From contig NZ_QUZT01000009.1 in assembly GCF_004682045.1 (NCBI RefSeq), forward strand, positions 1-64,000: a stretch of 64,000 nt of DNA, given 5' to 3'. The notes below the pieces were generated by a model, which saw nothing but the letters and a program-made list of their open reading frames with translations, had not been told where the DNA came from and ran no database searches. The position numbers were made by a program, and so were the translations under genes. Every line of letters begins with the position of its first letter. Within the stretch, counting starts at the first letter, position 1. The stretch comes from Pseudomonas nabeulensis. Lineage in GTDB: Bacteria; Pseudomonadota; Gammaproteobacteria; Pseudomonadales; Pseudomonadaceae. Positions 1 to 8,537 of the stretch are shown here, in pieces.

Positions 1-57
1 GAATGCGGTGGTTGTTGCATCTGGGTACGTCGAATCGTCGTTAACCTTAAGTTACAA

Positions 58-145
58 AACTCCCTTTCAAATTGAGCTATACAGGTGATGGCTAACTGCC
101 GCCCCTGCGCCTCAATAAAAATAAAAGAAAGGGAGTTCACCTGTG
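58..145 (+). promoter_or_regulatory. Chemoreceptor leader with segments complementary to its RBS and start codon
   Basis: AACTCCCTTTC at 58-68 is the perfect complement of GAAAGGGAGTT at 127-137, which contains the ribosome-binding sequence GGGAG. ACAGGTGA at 81-88 is the perfect complement of TCACCTGT at 137-144, which overlaps the GTG start at 143. Either pairing would hide the initiation region of the chemoreceptor. The complementarity is seen directly; a regulatory role is inference. Confidence 0.4.
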
Positions 146-2173
146 AAGAGCTTGCTCTATCCCGCCGTCGCGCTGATGAATCGCCTGAGTTTCGGCATGA
201 AGTTCAGTTTGATCAGCGTGCTGTTCCTGCTGCCGATGCTGGCGACCAACTATTACCTGGTGCGTGATTCCTGGCGCGAATTCCAGGCCACGCGAATCGA
301 ACTGCAAAGCCTCGATCTACTGGGTAGCAGCCTGGCGCTGCGACGCGACCTGGAAACCCTCAACAATCAGGTACAGATCAACGCAACCCTTGGCCAAGCC
401 GGCAAGGCCGGTGACCTTGAGGGCAAGATCAGCGCCTTGGAACAGAGCGTATTGAGCCGCCTGCAAGGCCTTGCTGCGATGACCACTGATGCCGATCAGG
501 TCGCCGCGTTCAACGCTAAACGGGATGAGTTGATCGCGGCCTTCAAAGCCCAGCAACAGGAAACCTCGCTATTGAGCAAAAGCGCATTGATCGGCAAGTT
601 GCTGAACAAAGCACAGATGCTCAGCCAGATCATCGCCAGTCAATCCGGCCTGAGCCGTGATCCCCAAAGTGACCTGCGCCAACTCAGCGAACTGATCACC
701 AGCGTGACGCCGCAGGTCACCCAGACCTTGGGCGAAGGGCGGGCGATGGGCGCTTATTCCCTGGGCCAGGGTTTTCTCAATTCGTCGTCCAGCACGCGTT
801 TTGACGAATTGTTGCAGCAACTGGAGAAGCTCCAGTCTGAATACGGTTTGAAGTTGCAGGACGCATTGGGCGCCAGCAACGCGGCGCAGGCCTCGCTCGA
901 CAGCCTGGCCAAGGCCAGCAGCGCCAGCCTCAAGCAAGGCAGCGAGTTGTTTGAAGAACAGGTCGTCATGGCCGAAACCCTCGACGCGCCCTGGCAGGGT
1001 TTCTACGACAACGTTACGCAACTGATGGCCCAAACCTACCAGCTCAATGAAGCCACCCTGGCGTTCATCGGGCAGCAGTTGGACCAGCGTTTGGCGCAGA
1101 ACCGTACACACATGGTGACGTTGATCTCGGCGCTGAGCGCAGTGTTCCTGTTGATCTTTTATCTGTACGGCGGTTTCTACGCGTCTACCCGCACCACACT
1201 TCGGCGTTTGGGACTGATGATGGACAAAGTGGCGGCGGGTGACATGACCGTTTCCTTTGTTTCCCACAGCCGCGATGAGTTGGGCGACCTGGGCCAGGTG
1301 TTCAACGGCACCGTGGCGAAGATCCATGATTTGATCGAGCGAGTCGGGCACACCGTCGGTCAGGTCGAGCTGCAAGCCGGCCAGGTGGAAACCGTCTCGG
1401 CCCACAGCAACCAGGCCGTGTCCGGCCAGCGCACCCAGATCGAGCAAGTGGCCACCGCCATGAACCAGATGTCATCCACTGCTCAGGAAGTGGCGCGCAG
1501 TGCGGCGGCGGCGGTCAGCAGTGCCCATAGCGTCAACGATGAAACTGTCAGTGGTCGTGGCCTGGTGCAATCCCAGCAGGGCAGCATCGCGCGGCTGGCG
1601 TCGGAAATTGACCAGTCGGTGCAGGTGATCAACCAGTTGGCCACGGACAGCCAGTCCATCAGCAGCGTGTTGGAAGTGATCAAAAGCATTGCCGAACAAA
1701 CCAACTTGCTGGCGCTCAATGCCGCCATTGAGGCGGCACGCGCCGGTGAGCAAGGGCGTGGTTTTGCGGTGGTGGCCGATGAGGTGCGCACCTTGGCGCG
1801 GCGCACCCAGCGTTCAACCGAAGAAATCGAGCAGATGATCAGCCGGTTGCACAGTGGCGTAAGTGCGGCAGTGAAGGCCATGGGCACCAGTCATGCCATG
1901 GCGAATGGCACGGTGGGGCAGTCGGAGAAGGTGCAGCAGGCGTTGGAAAATATCCTCGGCGCTGTAGGCATGATCGTTGATCAAAACCAGCAGATTGCGG
2001 CAGCGGTTGAGCAACAGACAGCGGTTGCCCACGATATCGACCAGAACATCGTCGAAATCAACCGTGCCGGGGAGCATGCGGCCCACGGTGCGCATCAGAC
2101 TGAAGCGGCGAGCCGCCAGCTGTCTATGCAGGTGATCGAGTTGAAACAACTGATCGGTGCGTTTCGTGTGTAG
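143..2173 (+). CDS. Methyl-accepting chemotaxis protein
   Basis: This is a membrane chemoreceptor that would pass ligand signals to CheA/CheW. A first membrane helix lies near residues 19-41, a large helical periplasmic sensor domain runs to about residue 325, and a second helix follows (about 327-349). A HAMP linker comes next. The cytoplasmic coiled-coil signalling domain has the conserved hairpin tip ([19 protein letters not shown], about residues 517-535, followed by [17 protein letters not shown]). No C-terminal CheR-binding pentapeptide is visible; the protein ends FRV. The start is GTG at 143 with GGGAG seven bases upstream. The helical sensor with repeated polar heptads resembles PilJ/helical-bundle type sensors, but the ligand cannot be read from the sequence. 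Confidence 0.93.
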   Translation: MKSLLYPAVALMNRLSFGMKFSLISVLFLLPMLATNYYLVRDSWREFQATRIELQSLDLLGSSLALRRDLETLNNQVQINATLGQAGKAGDLEGKISALEQSVLSRLQGLAAMTTDADQVAAFNAKRDELIAAFKAQQQETSLLSKSALIGKLLNKAQMLSQIIASQSGLSRDPQSDLRQLSELITSVTPQVTQTLGEGRAMGAYSLGQGFLNSSSSTRFDELLQQLEKLQSEYGLKLQDALGASNAAQASLDSLAKASSASLKQGSELFEEQVVMAETLDAPWQGFYDNVTQLMAQTYQLNEATLAFIGQQLDQRLAQNRTHMVTLISALSAVFLLIFYLYGGFYASTRTTLRRLGLMMDKVAAGDMTVSFVSHSRDELGDLGQVFNGTVAKIHDLIERVGHTVGQVELQAGQVETVSAHSNQAVSGQRTQIEQVATAMNQMSSTAQEVARSAAAAVSSAHSVNDETVSGRGLVQSQQGSIARLASEIDQSVQVINQLATDSQSISSVLEVIKSIAEQTNLLALNAAIEAARAGEQGRGFAVVADEVRTLARRTQRSTEEIEQMISRLHSGVSAAVKAMGTSHAMANGTVGQSEKVQQALENILGAVGMIVDQNQQIAAAVEQQTAVAHDIDQNIVEINRAGEHAAHGAHQTEAASRQLSMQVIELKQLIGAFRV

Positions 2174-2299
2174 GACTATGCTGTAGGCTTTATCTAAAAT
2201 GAGTGTGGCGTTTGTCCTGATTTCCCCGAGGATGCTTTTTGGTCACCTGAATAAGTGAGAATTTATTTCACTCAAGTCGACGTTCCAGGGAGCACAGCG

Positions 2300-2731
2300 A
2301 TGACCGCTGCAATCGGCATCAAAGGGCACTGCGCCCACTGCGACATTACCTTCGAACTCAAGCCTTGGCAGGTGAATGCCATCGCCATCGAGGAGCCCTT
2401 CGATTGCCCGTACTGCCAACGGGTCTTGCAGTTGAGTTGTCCGCGGCAATTGCGTCAGTTCAAGGCGCTGGATCATTGGGCGCTGGTGCGTCCGAGCATG
2501 GCGGTACTGACGTGTGTCGTGCTGATCGTGGCACTGGTGGCGGAGTGGGTGGGCCTGATCAGCGTGATCGGCCAGTTCAATGTGTCGCTGGTGGTGTTGT
2601 TGGTGCATTTTCTGGCACTGCGTTACGCGCGTTTCCGTCAGCGCATTACCCTGGACCTGCAAGTGGTGACGCCAGCGCTACCAGTCGAACAGCTCGCACG
2701 CATTGCGTGTGCTCGCCTCAGCCAGCAATAA
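2300..2731 (+). CDS. Small zinc-ribbon inner-membrane protein, function unknown
   Basis: The protein has 143 residues. The N-terminal part carries two CxxC pairs (CAHC at about 11-14 and CPYC at about 38-41) that look like a zinc ribbon. Two adjacent hydrophobic segments (about 66-84 and 90-110) should span the membrane. I chose ATG 2300 because GGGAG lies at 2287-2291; a GTG at 2255 would add 15 residues but lacks a good RBS. Its last 54 bases overlap the 3' end of the convergent tatD-family gene. I do not recognise a named family. Confidence 0.7.
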   Translation: MTAAIGIKGHCAHCDITFELKPWQVNAIAIEEPFDCPYCQRVLQLSCPRQLRQFKALDHWALVRPSMAVLTCVVLIVALVAEWVGLISVIGQFNVSLVVLLVHFLALRYARFRQRITLDLQVVTPALPVEQLARIACARLSQQ

Positions 2732-3454
2732 CGGCTCGATGCCCATGCGCTCGGCCAGCGCAGTGCAGATATCTGGCAGGTGTTGCGGGCTGTTGCGCTG
2801 GCCTGGGTACATGGCGGGCGCCATGTCGGGTGAGTCGGTTTCCAGCACCACCGCGTCCAGGGGCAATTGCGCCAGCACCTTGTGCATGCGCAGGGCCTGT
2901 GGCCAGGTGGCAGCGCCGCCCAGGCCCAGCTTGAAGCCCAACTTGATGTACTCGCGGGCTTCCTCACGGCTGCCGGCAAATGCATGGACAATGCCGCCCC
3001 GAGGCAGGCGGATGCGCTTGAGGGTGGCGATCACCGCCGCGTGGCTGCGGCGCACGTGCAGCAGCGCCGGCAGTTGGAAGTCCACCGCGAGCTTGAGTTG
3101 AGCTTCAAACAAGGCTTGCTGGCGTTCGCGGTCCAATGCTTCAAGGAAGTAATCCAGACCGATTTCTCCCACCGCGCAAAGCTGTCGATGGCCTTGCAGT
3201 CGGGTCAGCCAGTCGCCCAGCGCTGTCAGGTCGGCGGGGCGATGCTCATCGAGATACACCGGGTGCAGGCCAAAGGCGGCGAATAAACTGTCATCGGCTT
3301 GCACCAGATCCCACAGCCGCTGCCAATTGCGCTGATACACCCCCAACACCACCATGCGTCGCACGCCCCGTTCACGACTGTGGGCGAGGACCTCCCGGCG
3401 GTCGCTGTCAAAGTCCGGGAAGTCCAAGTGAGTGTGAGTGTCGATCAGCTCCAC
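2678..3454 (-). CDS. TatD-family metal-dependent hydrolase (putative DNase)
   Basis: This 258-residue TIM-barrel hydrolase begins MELIDTHTHLDF; the HxH pair (His7, His9) is the first metal-binding motif of the TatD family. Later landmarks are GEIGLDYF and the metal/proton-shuttle stretches LLHVRRSH and GIVHAFAGS; the last catalytic motif is ETDSPD. Family members are Mg-dependent 3'-5' nucleases or related phosphoesterases in the cytoplasm. It starts two bases after the fruR stop and is almost certainly cotranscribed with it. The closest named E. coli relatives are YjjV and TatD; I cannot decide which from sequence alone, so no symbol is given. Confidence 0.88.
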   Translation of the reverse strand: MELIDTHTHLDFPDFDSDRREVLAHSRERGVRRMVVLGVYQRNWQRLWDLVQADDSLFAAFGLHPVYLDEHRPADLTALGDWLTRLQGHRQLCAVGEIGLDYFLEALDRERQQALFEAQLKLAVDFQLPALLHVRRSHAAVIATLKRIRLPRGGIVHAFAGSREEAREYIKLGFKLGLGGAATWPQALRMHKVLAQLPLDAVVLETDSPDMAPAMYPGQRNSPQHLPDICTALAERMGIEPLLLAEASTRNACELFDW

Positions 3455-3456
3455 GC

Positions 3457-4452
3457 TCAGGCCTCGTGAATCCGTTGCTTGAACGTACGGCCGATGGCGT
3501 GCACGCCCGGTTGGTACTGTTGCTCTTCAATCGCGGCCAGGGCCAGTTTCAGGGCGGTGTCGGCGATCAGTTGATGTTGCTGGGCCATGGCATTGACCGG
3601 CAATGGCAGGAAGTCCAGCAATTGGGTATCACCAAAAGTGCCTAGGCGCAGGGGCCGCGATTTGAGCGGGAAGTCGTGCAGCGCGTCGAACACACCTTGC
3701 AGCAGCACGTAGGACGTGGTCACCAGCGCATCGGGCAAATGCCCCAGGCGTTGCAGGAGTTGCTCCATCAGCTGTCGGCCACCGTCACGACTGAACGACT
3801 CGCTGTGTTCGATCAACACCTCGCCCTTGAAGTCGTGCAGTGCTTCGCGAAATCCAGCGGCGCGCTCCTGGCTGATACTCAGCTCGGGCCGCGCACCGAT
3901 CAGCACGATCTGCTTGGGCAGCGGTTGCAGCAGGCTGCTGGTCAGTTGCTGGCAGGCCTGGCGGTCATCGCTGACCACCGAGCAGAACTGCCCTGGCTCC
4001 ATCACCCGGTCAATCGCGATCACCGGCAGGCCTTTGGCTTGCAGCTCGCGGTAGCTGTCATCGCTGGAGGGGAGGCAGCTGGCCACGAACAGCGCATCAC
4101 AACGCCGGGCGCGAAACAGCTGGAGCAGTTGGCGCTCGCTGTCGGCCTCGTCGTCGGAACTGGCAATCAGCAACTGATAACCCCGCGCCCGTGCGCCTTG
4201 TTCCAGCAGCTTGGCGATGCGTGCGTAACTGGGGTTTTCCAGGTCGGGCAGGATAAAGCCCAAGGTGCGTGTGTGCCGGCTGCGCAGCCCGGCCGCCTGG
4301 GGGTTGGGGGTGAAACCATGGGCTTCGACCACCGCCCGCACCCGCTCGACGGTGGCGTTGCTGATGCGTTGCTGTTCGGCTTTGCCGTTGATGACGTAGC
4401 TGGCGGTGGTCACGGACACACCGGCAAGACGTGCGATATCACTGAGTTTCAA
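3457..4452 (-). CDS. fruR: LacI-family fructose repressor FruR (Cra)
   Basis: The 331-residue protein has a LacI-type helix-turn-helix at the N-terminus (MKLSDIARLAGVSVTTASYV) and a periplasmic-binding-protein-like effector domain from about residue 60. It is divergent from fruBKA, the normal position of the fructose-responsive repressor. In Pseudomonas Cra, fructose-1-phosphate, the product of the neighbouring PTS, is the known inducer. The shared control region contains an exact match to the P. putida Cra operator as I recall it (see 4598-4609). It ends two bases before the tatD-family gene, which should be cotranscribed. Confidence 0.93.
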   Translation of the reverse strand: MKLSDIARLAGVSVTTASYVINGKAEQQRISNATVERVRAVVEAHGFTPNPQAAGLRSRHTRTLGFILPDLENPSYARIAKLLEQGARARGYQLLIASSDDEADSERQLLQLFRARRCDALFVASCLPSSDDSYRELQAKGLPVIAIDRVMEPGQFCSVVSDDRQACQQLTSSLLQPLPKQIVLIGARPELSISQERAAGFREALHDFKGEVLIEHSESFSRDGGRQLMEQLLQRLGHLPDALVTTSYVLLQGVFDALHDFPLKSRPLRLGTFGDTQLLDFLPLPVNAMAQQHQLIADTALKLALAAIEEQQYQPGVHAIGRTFKQRIHEA

Positions 4453-4496
4453 ACCGGGATTTCCTTGTTTTTTAGAGCTTGCCCCGACATTTTGTC

Positions 4497-4512
4497 CAAT
4501 CGTAACCGATTA
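4497..4512. promoter_or_regulatory. Palindrome near the fruR start
   Basis: AATCG and CGATT face each other around TAAC about 50 bases upstream of the fruR start codon. The spacing and the CG-containing arms suit a transcription factor dimer. It could be an autoregulatory site for fruR, but the arms differ from the Cra operator at 4598, so the assignment is weak. Confidence 0.3.
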
Positions 4513-4597
4513 CTGCATACAACCAATGTCTTGGCTCAAGCGCCGAGTGGTTCTTCAAGGTTGCGTCATTAACGCGTAATCTGCCATAAATTCTAGA

Positions 4598-4609
4598 TTA
4601 AACGTTTCA
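4598..4609. promoter_or_regulatory. Cra/FruR operator in the fruR-fruB control region
   Basis: TTAAACGTTTCA at 4598-4609 is identical to the Cra operator reported for P. putida, as far as I recall it, and lies in the 294-base region between divergent fruR and fruB. Binding here would repress fruBKA, and possibly fruR, until fructose-1-phosphate accumulates. Confidence 0.75.
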
Positions 4610-4655
4610 GCAGGCGTATTTTTACGACATTCGCTACTGACTGGTCGCTGCCAAT

Positions 4656-4669
4656 TGACTGATCAGTCA
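4656..4669. promoter_or_regulatory. Perfect 14-bp palindrome upstream of fruB
   Basis: TGACTGATCAGTCA is a perfect palindrome 78 bases upstream of the fruB start. The TTGACT it contains (4655-4660) could also serve as a -35 element. It differs from the Cra operator, so it may bind another factor or simply form part of the promoter. Confidence 0.4.
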
Positions 4670-4746
4670 GTTATTTTTGAACACCCCTACACTGTTTTAT
4701 TCAAAACAATACCTAGTGCGCCCACCGCACTAACTAGGAGAACGGC

Positions 4747-7605
4747 ATGCTTGAGCTCACTGTAGAGCAGATTTCCATGGGCCAGGTGGCTGTGGATAAA
4801 TCTGCTGCCTTGCACTTGCTCGCGGAAAAACTGGTGGCCGATGGCCTGGTCGCCGAGGGTTACCTGAGCGGCTTGCAAGCCCGTGAAGCCCAAGGCTCGA
4901 CCTTCCTCGGCCAAGGTATTGCCATCCCCCACGGTACGCCCGAAACCCGCGACCAGGTGCACTCCACCGGCGTGCGCCTGCTGCAGTTCCCCGAAGGGGT
5001 GGACTGGGGCGACGGCCAGATCGTCTACCTGGCGATCGGCATCGCCGCCAAATCCGATGAACACCTGCGCCTGCTGCAACTGCTCACCCGTGCCCTCGGT
5101 GAAACCGACCTGGGCCAGGCGCTGCGCCGTGCCGGTTCCGCCGAAGCCTTGCTGAAATTGTTGCAAGGTGCGCCGCAGGAACTGGCGCTGGATGCGCAGA
5201 TGATCAGCCTGGGCGTGTCCGCCGATGATTTCGAAGAGCTGGTATGGCGCGGTGCACGCCTGTTGCGCCAGGCCGATTGTGTAAGCAATGGTTTCGCTGC
5301 CGTCTTGCAGCAAGTCGATGCGCTGCCCCTGGGCGATGGCCTGTGGTGGTTGCACAGTGAGCAAACCGTCAAGCGCCCCGGCCTGGCATTCGTGACGCCG
5401 GATAAACCCATGCGTTATCTCGGCCAGCCCCTCAACGGCCTGTTCTGCCTGGCCAGCCTCGGCGAAGCGCACCAAGCCTTGCTCGAACGCCTGTGCGCCT
5501 TGCTGATCGAAGGCCGTGGCCAGGAACTTGGTCGCGCCACCAGTAGCCGCGCAGTCCTTGAAGTGCTCGGCGGTGAACTGCCGCCAGACTGGCCCAACGC
5601 CCGTATCACCCTGGCGAATGCCCATGGCCTGCACGCGCGCCCGGCGAAGATCCTCGCGCAACTGGCGAAAAGTTTTGACGGTGATATCCGTGTGCGCATC
5701 GTCGACGGCCCGGTGGGCGCCGTCTCCGTAAAAAGCCTGAGCAAGTTGCTGAGCCTCGGTGCACGACGTGGCCAAGTGCTGGAATTTGTCGCTGAACCGA
5801 CGATTGCCGGCGATGCGCTGCCGGCCCTGTTGGCCGCTGTGGAAGAAGGCCTTGGCGAAGACGTCGAGCCGCTGCCCACCGTGAGCGCTCAGCCGGTAAC
5901 TGCTGATAGTGAACCGGTGCTCAGCGCACCGCTGGCCGGCAGCCAAATCCAGGCCATCGCCGCCGCGCCGGGTATTGCCATTGGCCCTGCGCACATCCAG
6001 GTCCAGCAAGTGTTCGATTACCCGCTGCGCGGTGAGTCTGCGGCGGTTGAGCGTCAACGCTTGCACAGCGCATTGACCGATGTGCGCCGGGATATTCAGG
6101 GCCTGATCGAGCGCAGCACGTCCAAGGCGATCCGCGAGATTTTCATCACCCACCAGGAAATGCTCGACGACCCGGAACTCACCGATGAAGTCGACACCCG
6201 CCTCAAGCAAGGCGAGAGCGCGGAAGCCGCGTGGATGAGCGTGATCGAAGCCGCCGCCAAGCAGCAAGAGTCGCTGCAGGACGCCTTGCTCGCCGAGCGT
6301 GCCGCCGACCTGCGGGACATTGGCCGTCGTGTGCTGGCGCAACTGTGCGGCGTCGAAACGGCCCAGGAACCGAACGAGCCCTACATCCTGGTGATGGACG
6401 AAGTCGGTCCTTCGGACGTTGCACGGCTGGACCCGGCGCGTGTCGCCGGTATCCTCACCGCCCGTGGCGGCGCCACGGCCCACAGCGCCATCGTCGCCCG
6501 CGCCCTGGGCATTCCTGCACTGGTCGGTGCAGGCCCGGCCGTGTTGCTGCTCAAAGCCGGTACGCCGTTGCTGCTCGATGGCCAACGCGGCCGCCTGCAC
6601 GTAGACGCCGACGCCGCCACCCTGCAACGCGCGACGGTCGAGCGTGACACCCGCGAACAACGCCTGCAAGCCGCCGCCGCCCAGCGCCACGAACCGGCGC
6701 TGACCCGCGATGGCCACGCCGTGGAAGTGTTTGCCAATATCGGCGAAAGCGCCGGTGTGGCAGGCGCGGTGGAGCAGGGCGCTGAAGGCATTGGCCTGCT
6801 GCGCACCGAACTGATCTTTATGGCGCACCCGCAAGCGCCGGATGAAGCCACCCAGGAAGCCGAATACCGCCGCGTACTCGACGGCCTCGCCGGGCGCCCG
6901 TTGGTGGTGCGCACCCTGGATGTAGGCGGCGATAAACCGCTGCCGTATTGGCCGATTGCCGAGGAGGAAAACCCCTTCCTCGGCGTGCGCGGTATTCGTC
7001 TCACCTTGCAGCGCCCGCAGATCATGGAGGCGCAATTGCGTGCACTGTTGCGTTCGGCAGACAACCGTCCGCTGCGCATCATGTTTCCCATGGTCGGCAG
7101 CGTCGATGAATGGCGCGCCGCCCGTGACATGACCGAGCGCCTGCGCCTGGAAATCCCGGTGGCAGACTTGCAGCTGGGCATCATGATCGAAGTCCCTTCG
7201 GCTGCTTTGCTGGCACCGGTGCTGGCCAAGGAAGTCGACTTTTTCAGCGTCGGCACCAACGACCTGACCCAGTACACCCTGGCCATCGACCGTGGCCATC
7301 CCACCCTGTCGGCCCAGGCCGACGGCTTGCACCCGGCGGTGCTGCAACTGATCGACATCACCGTGCGCGCCGCCCATGCCCATGGCAAATGGGTGGGTGT
7401 GTGCGGCGAGTTGGCGGCTGACCCATTGGCGGTGCCGGTGCTGGTCGGCTTGGGGGTGGATGAGTTGAGCGTGTCGGCCCGCAGCATCCCCGAGGTGAAG
7501 GCGCGGGTGCGTGAATTCAGTCTGAGCGAGGCCCAGGGCCTGGCGCAAAAAGCACTGGCGGTGGGTTCGCCCGCCGACGTGCGTGCCCTTGTGGAGGCCG
7601 TGTAG
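4747..7605 (+). CDS. fruB: Fructose PTS fusion protein FruB (EIIA-HPr-EI)
   Basis: The 952-residue protein carries the full phosphate relay for fructose. An EIIA-Fru domain occupies about 1-145, with the phosphorylated His62 in AIPHGTPE. An HPr domain is at about 283-370, with His296 in GLHARPAK. Enzyme I covers about 400-952, with His579 in GGATAHSA and the PEP-binding signature FSVGTNDLTQYTLAIDRGH near 835. It takes phosphate from PEP and passes it to the FruA EIIB domain. GGAG lies upstream of ATG 4747. The stop codon directly abuts the fruK start, so translation is coupled. Confidence 0.97.
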   Translation: MLELTVEQISMGQVAVDKSAALHLLAEKLVADGLVAEGYLSGLQAREAQGSTFLGQGIAIPHGTPETRDQVHSTGVRLLQFPEGVDWGDGQIVYLAIGIAAKSDEHLRLLQLLTRALGETDLGQALRRAGSAEALLKLLQGAPQELALDAQMISLGVSADDFEELVWRGARLLRQADCVSNGFAAVLQQVDALPLGDGLWWLHSEQTVKRPGLAFVTPDKPMRYLGQPLNGLFCLASLGEAHQALLERLCALLIEGRGQELGRATSSRAVLEVLGGELPPDWPNARITLANAHGLHARPAKILAQLAKSFDGDIRVRIVDGPVGAVSVKSLSKLLSLGARRGQVLEFVAEPTIAGDALPALLAAVEEGLGEDVEPLPTVSAQPVTADSEPVLSAPLAGSQIQAIAAAPGIAIGPAHIQVQQVFDYPLRGESAAVERQRLHSALTDVRRDIQGLIERSTSKAIREIFITHQEMLDDPELTDEVDTRLKQGESAEAAWMSVIEAAAKQQESLQDALLAERAADLRDIGRRVLAQLCGVETAQEPNEPYILVMDEVGPSDVARLDPARVAGILTARGGATAHSAIVARALGIPALVGAGPAVLLLKAGTPLLLDGQRGRLHVDADAATLQRATVERDTREQRLQAAAAQRHEPALTRDGHAVEVFANIGESAGVAGAVEQGAEGIGLLRTELIFMAHPQAPDEATQEAEYRRVLDGLAGRPLVVRTLDVGGDKPLPYWPIAEEENPFLGVRGIRLTLQRPQIMEAQLRALLRSADNRPLRIMFPMVGSVDEWRAARDMTERLRLEIPVADLQLGIMIEVPSAALLAPVLAKEVDFFSVGTNDLTQYTLAIDRGHPTLSAQADGLHPAVLQLIDITVRAAHAHGKWVGVCGELAADPLAVPVLVGLGVDELSVSARSIPEVKARVREFSLSEAQGLAQKALAVGSPADVRALVEAV

Positions 7606-8526
7606 ATGGCAAGGATTTTGACCCTGACGCTGAACCCGGCGTTGGACCTGACGGTACGCCTGGCGCGCCTTGAGCCCGGTGAAGTCAACCGCAGCGAAAC
7701 CCTGCTCACCCATGCCGCCGGCAAGGGCGTGAACGTGGCACAAGTGCTGGCGGATCTGGGGCATCAAGTGAGCGTCGGCGGGTTTCTCGGCGAGGCCAAC
7801 CCCGAGGCGTTTGAGGCGCTGATTGCCCGCCGTGGATTTGGCGATGTGTTCATTCGTGTGCCGGGTGAAACCCGCAGCAATATCAAGATTGCCGAACAGG
7901 ACGGCCGGGTCACCGACATCAATGCCCCCGGGCCGTTGGTGGATGAGCGAGCGCAAGAAGAATTGCTCGAGAGGGTGGCGATCATCGCCCCTGAATTCGA
8001 TGCCGTGGTGGTCGCTGGCAGCTTGCCGCGTGGCGTCAGCCCGCAGTGGTTCCAGGGGTTGCTGGAGGCCTTGAAAGGGCTGGGTTTGAAAGTCGCCCTG
8101 GACACCAGCGGCGAAGCCTTGCGTGCCGGATTGAACGCGGGCCCGTGGATGGTCAAGCCTAACACCGAAGAACTCGCCGAGGCCTTTGATAACGCCACCG
8201 ATGCCGTCAGCCAACTGCATCAACAGGGTGTCGAGCATGTGGTGGTCTCCGACGGCGCCGCGGGCGTGAATTGGTACGGCCCGGGTTTGGCGCTGCGTGC
8301 CTCGCCGCCCAAGGTCACGGTGGCCAGTACGGTGGGCGCCGGTGACTCGCTGCTGGCGGGGATGGTTCACGGTTTGCTCAGTGGCGATACGCCCGAGCAG
8401 ACTCTGCGCCGTGCCACGGCGATTGCCGCGATGGCGGTGACGCAAATTGGCTTTGGCATCAGCGATGACGCGCAGTTGGCGCGTCTCGAAAGCGACGTCG
8501 ATGTACGTGCGCTGACAGAACAATAA
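7606..8526 (+). CDS. fruK: 1-phosphofructokinase FruK
   Basis: This 306-residue PfkB-family kinase converts fructose-1-phosphate made by FruAB to fructose-1,6-bisphosphate. The N-terminal substrate region reads TLNPALDLTVRL, followed by GKGVNVAQVL. The C-terminal PfkB signature VGAGDSLLAGMVHG contains the catalytic Asp. It starts immediately after the fruB stop and ends 11 bases before fruA. Consuming fructose-1-phosphate makes FruK also the step that removes the FruR inducer. Confidence 0.97.
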   Translation: MARILTLTLNPALDLTVRLARLEPGEVNRSETLLTHAAGKGVNVAQVLADLGHQVSVGGFLGEANPEAFEALIARRGFGDVFIRVPGETRSNIKIAEQDGRVTDINAPGPLVDERAQEELLERVAIIAPEFDAVVVAGSLPRGVSPQWFQGLLEALKGLGLKVALDTSGEALRAGLNAGPWMVKPNTEELAEAFDNATDAVSQLHQQGVEHVVVSDGAAGVNWYGPGLALRASPPKVTVASTVGAGDSLLAGMVHGLLSGDTPEQTLRRATAIAAMAVTQIGFGISDDAQLARLESDVDVRALTEQ

Positions 8527-8537
8527 GAGGGTTTGTG

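Noticed and set aside
1..142. FliA (sigma-28) promoter for the chemoreceptor
   Set aside because: No convincing TAAA...GCCGATAA spacing was found.
4687..8523. 1278-codon open frame antisense to fruB and fruK
   Set aside because: It mirrors real high-GC coding sequence on the other strand, is rich in Gln/His/Arg without any domain, and has no RBS; fruB and fruK on the plus strand have full family motifs.
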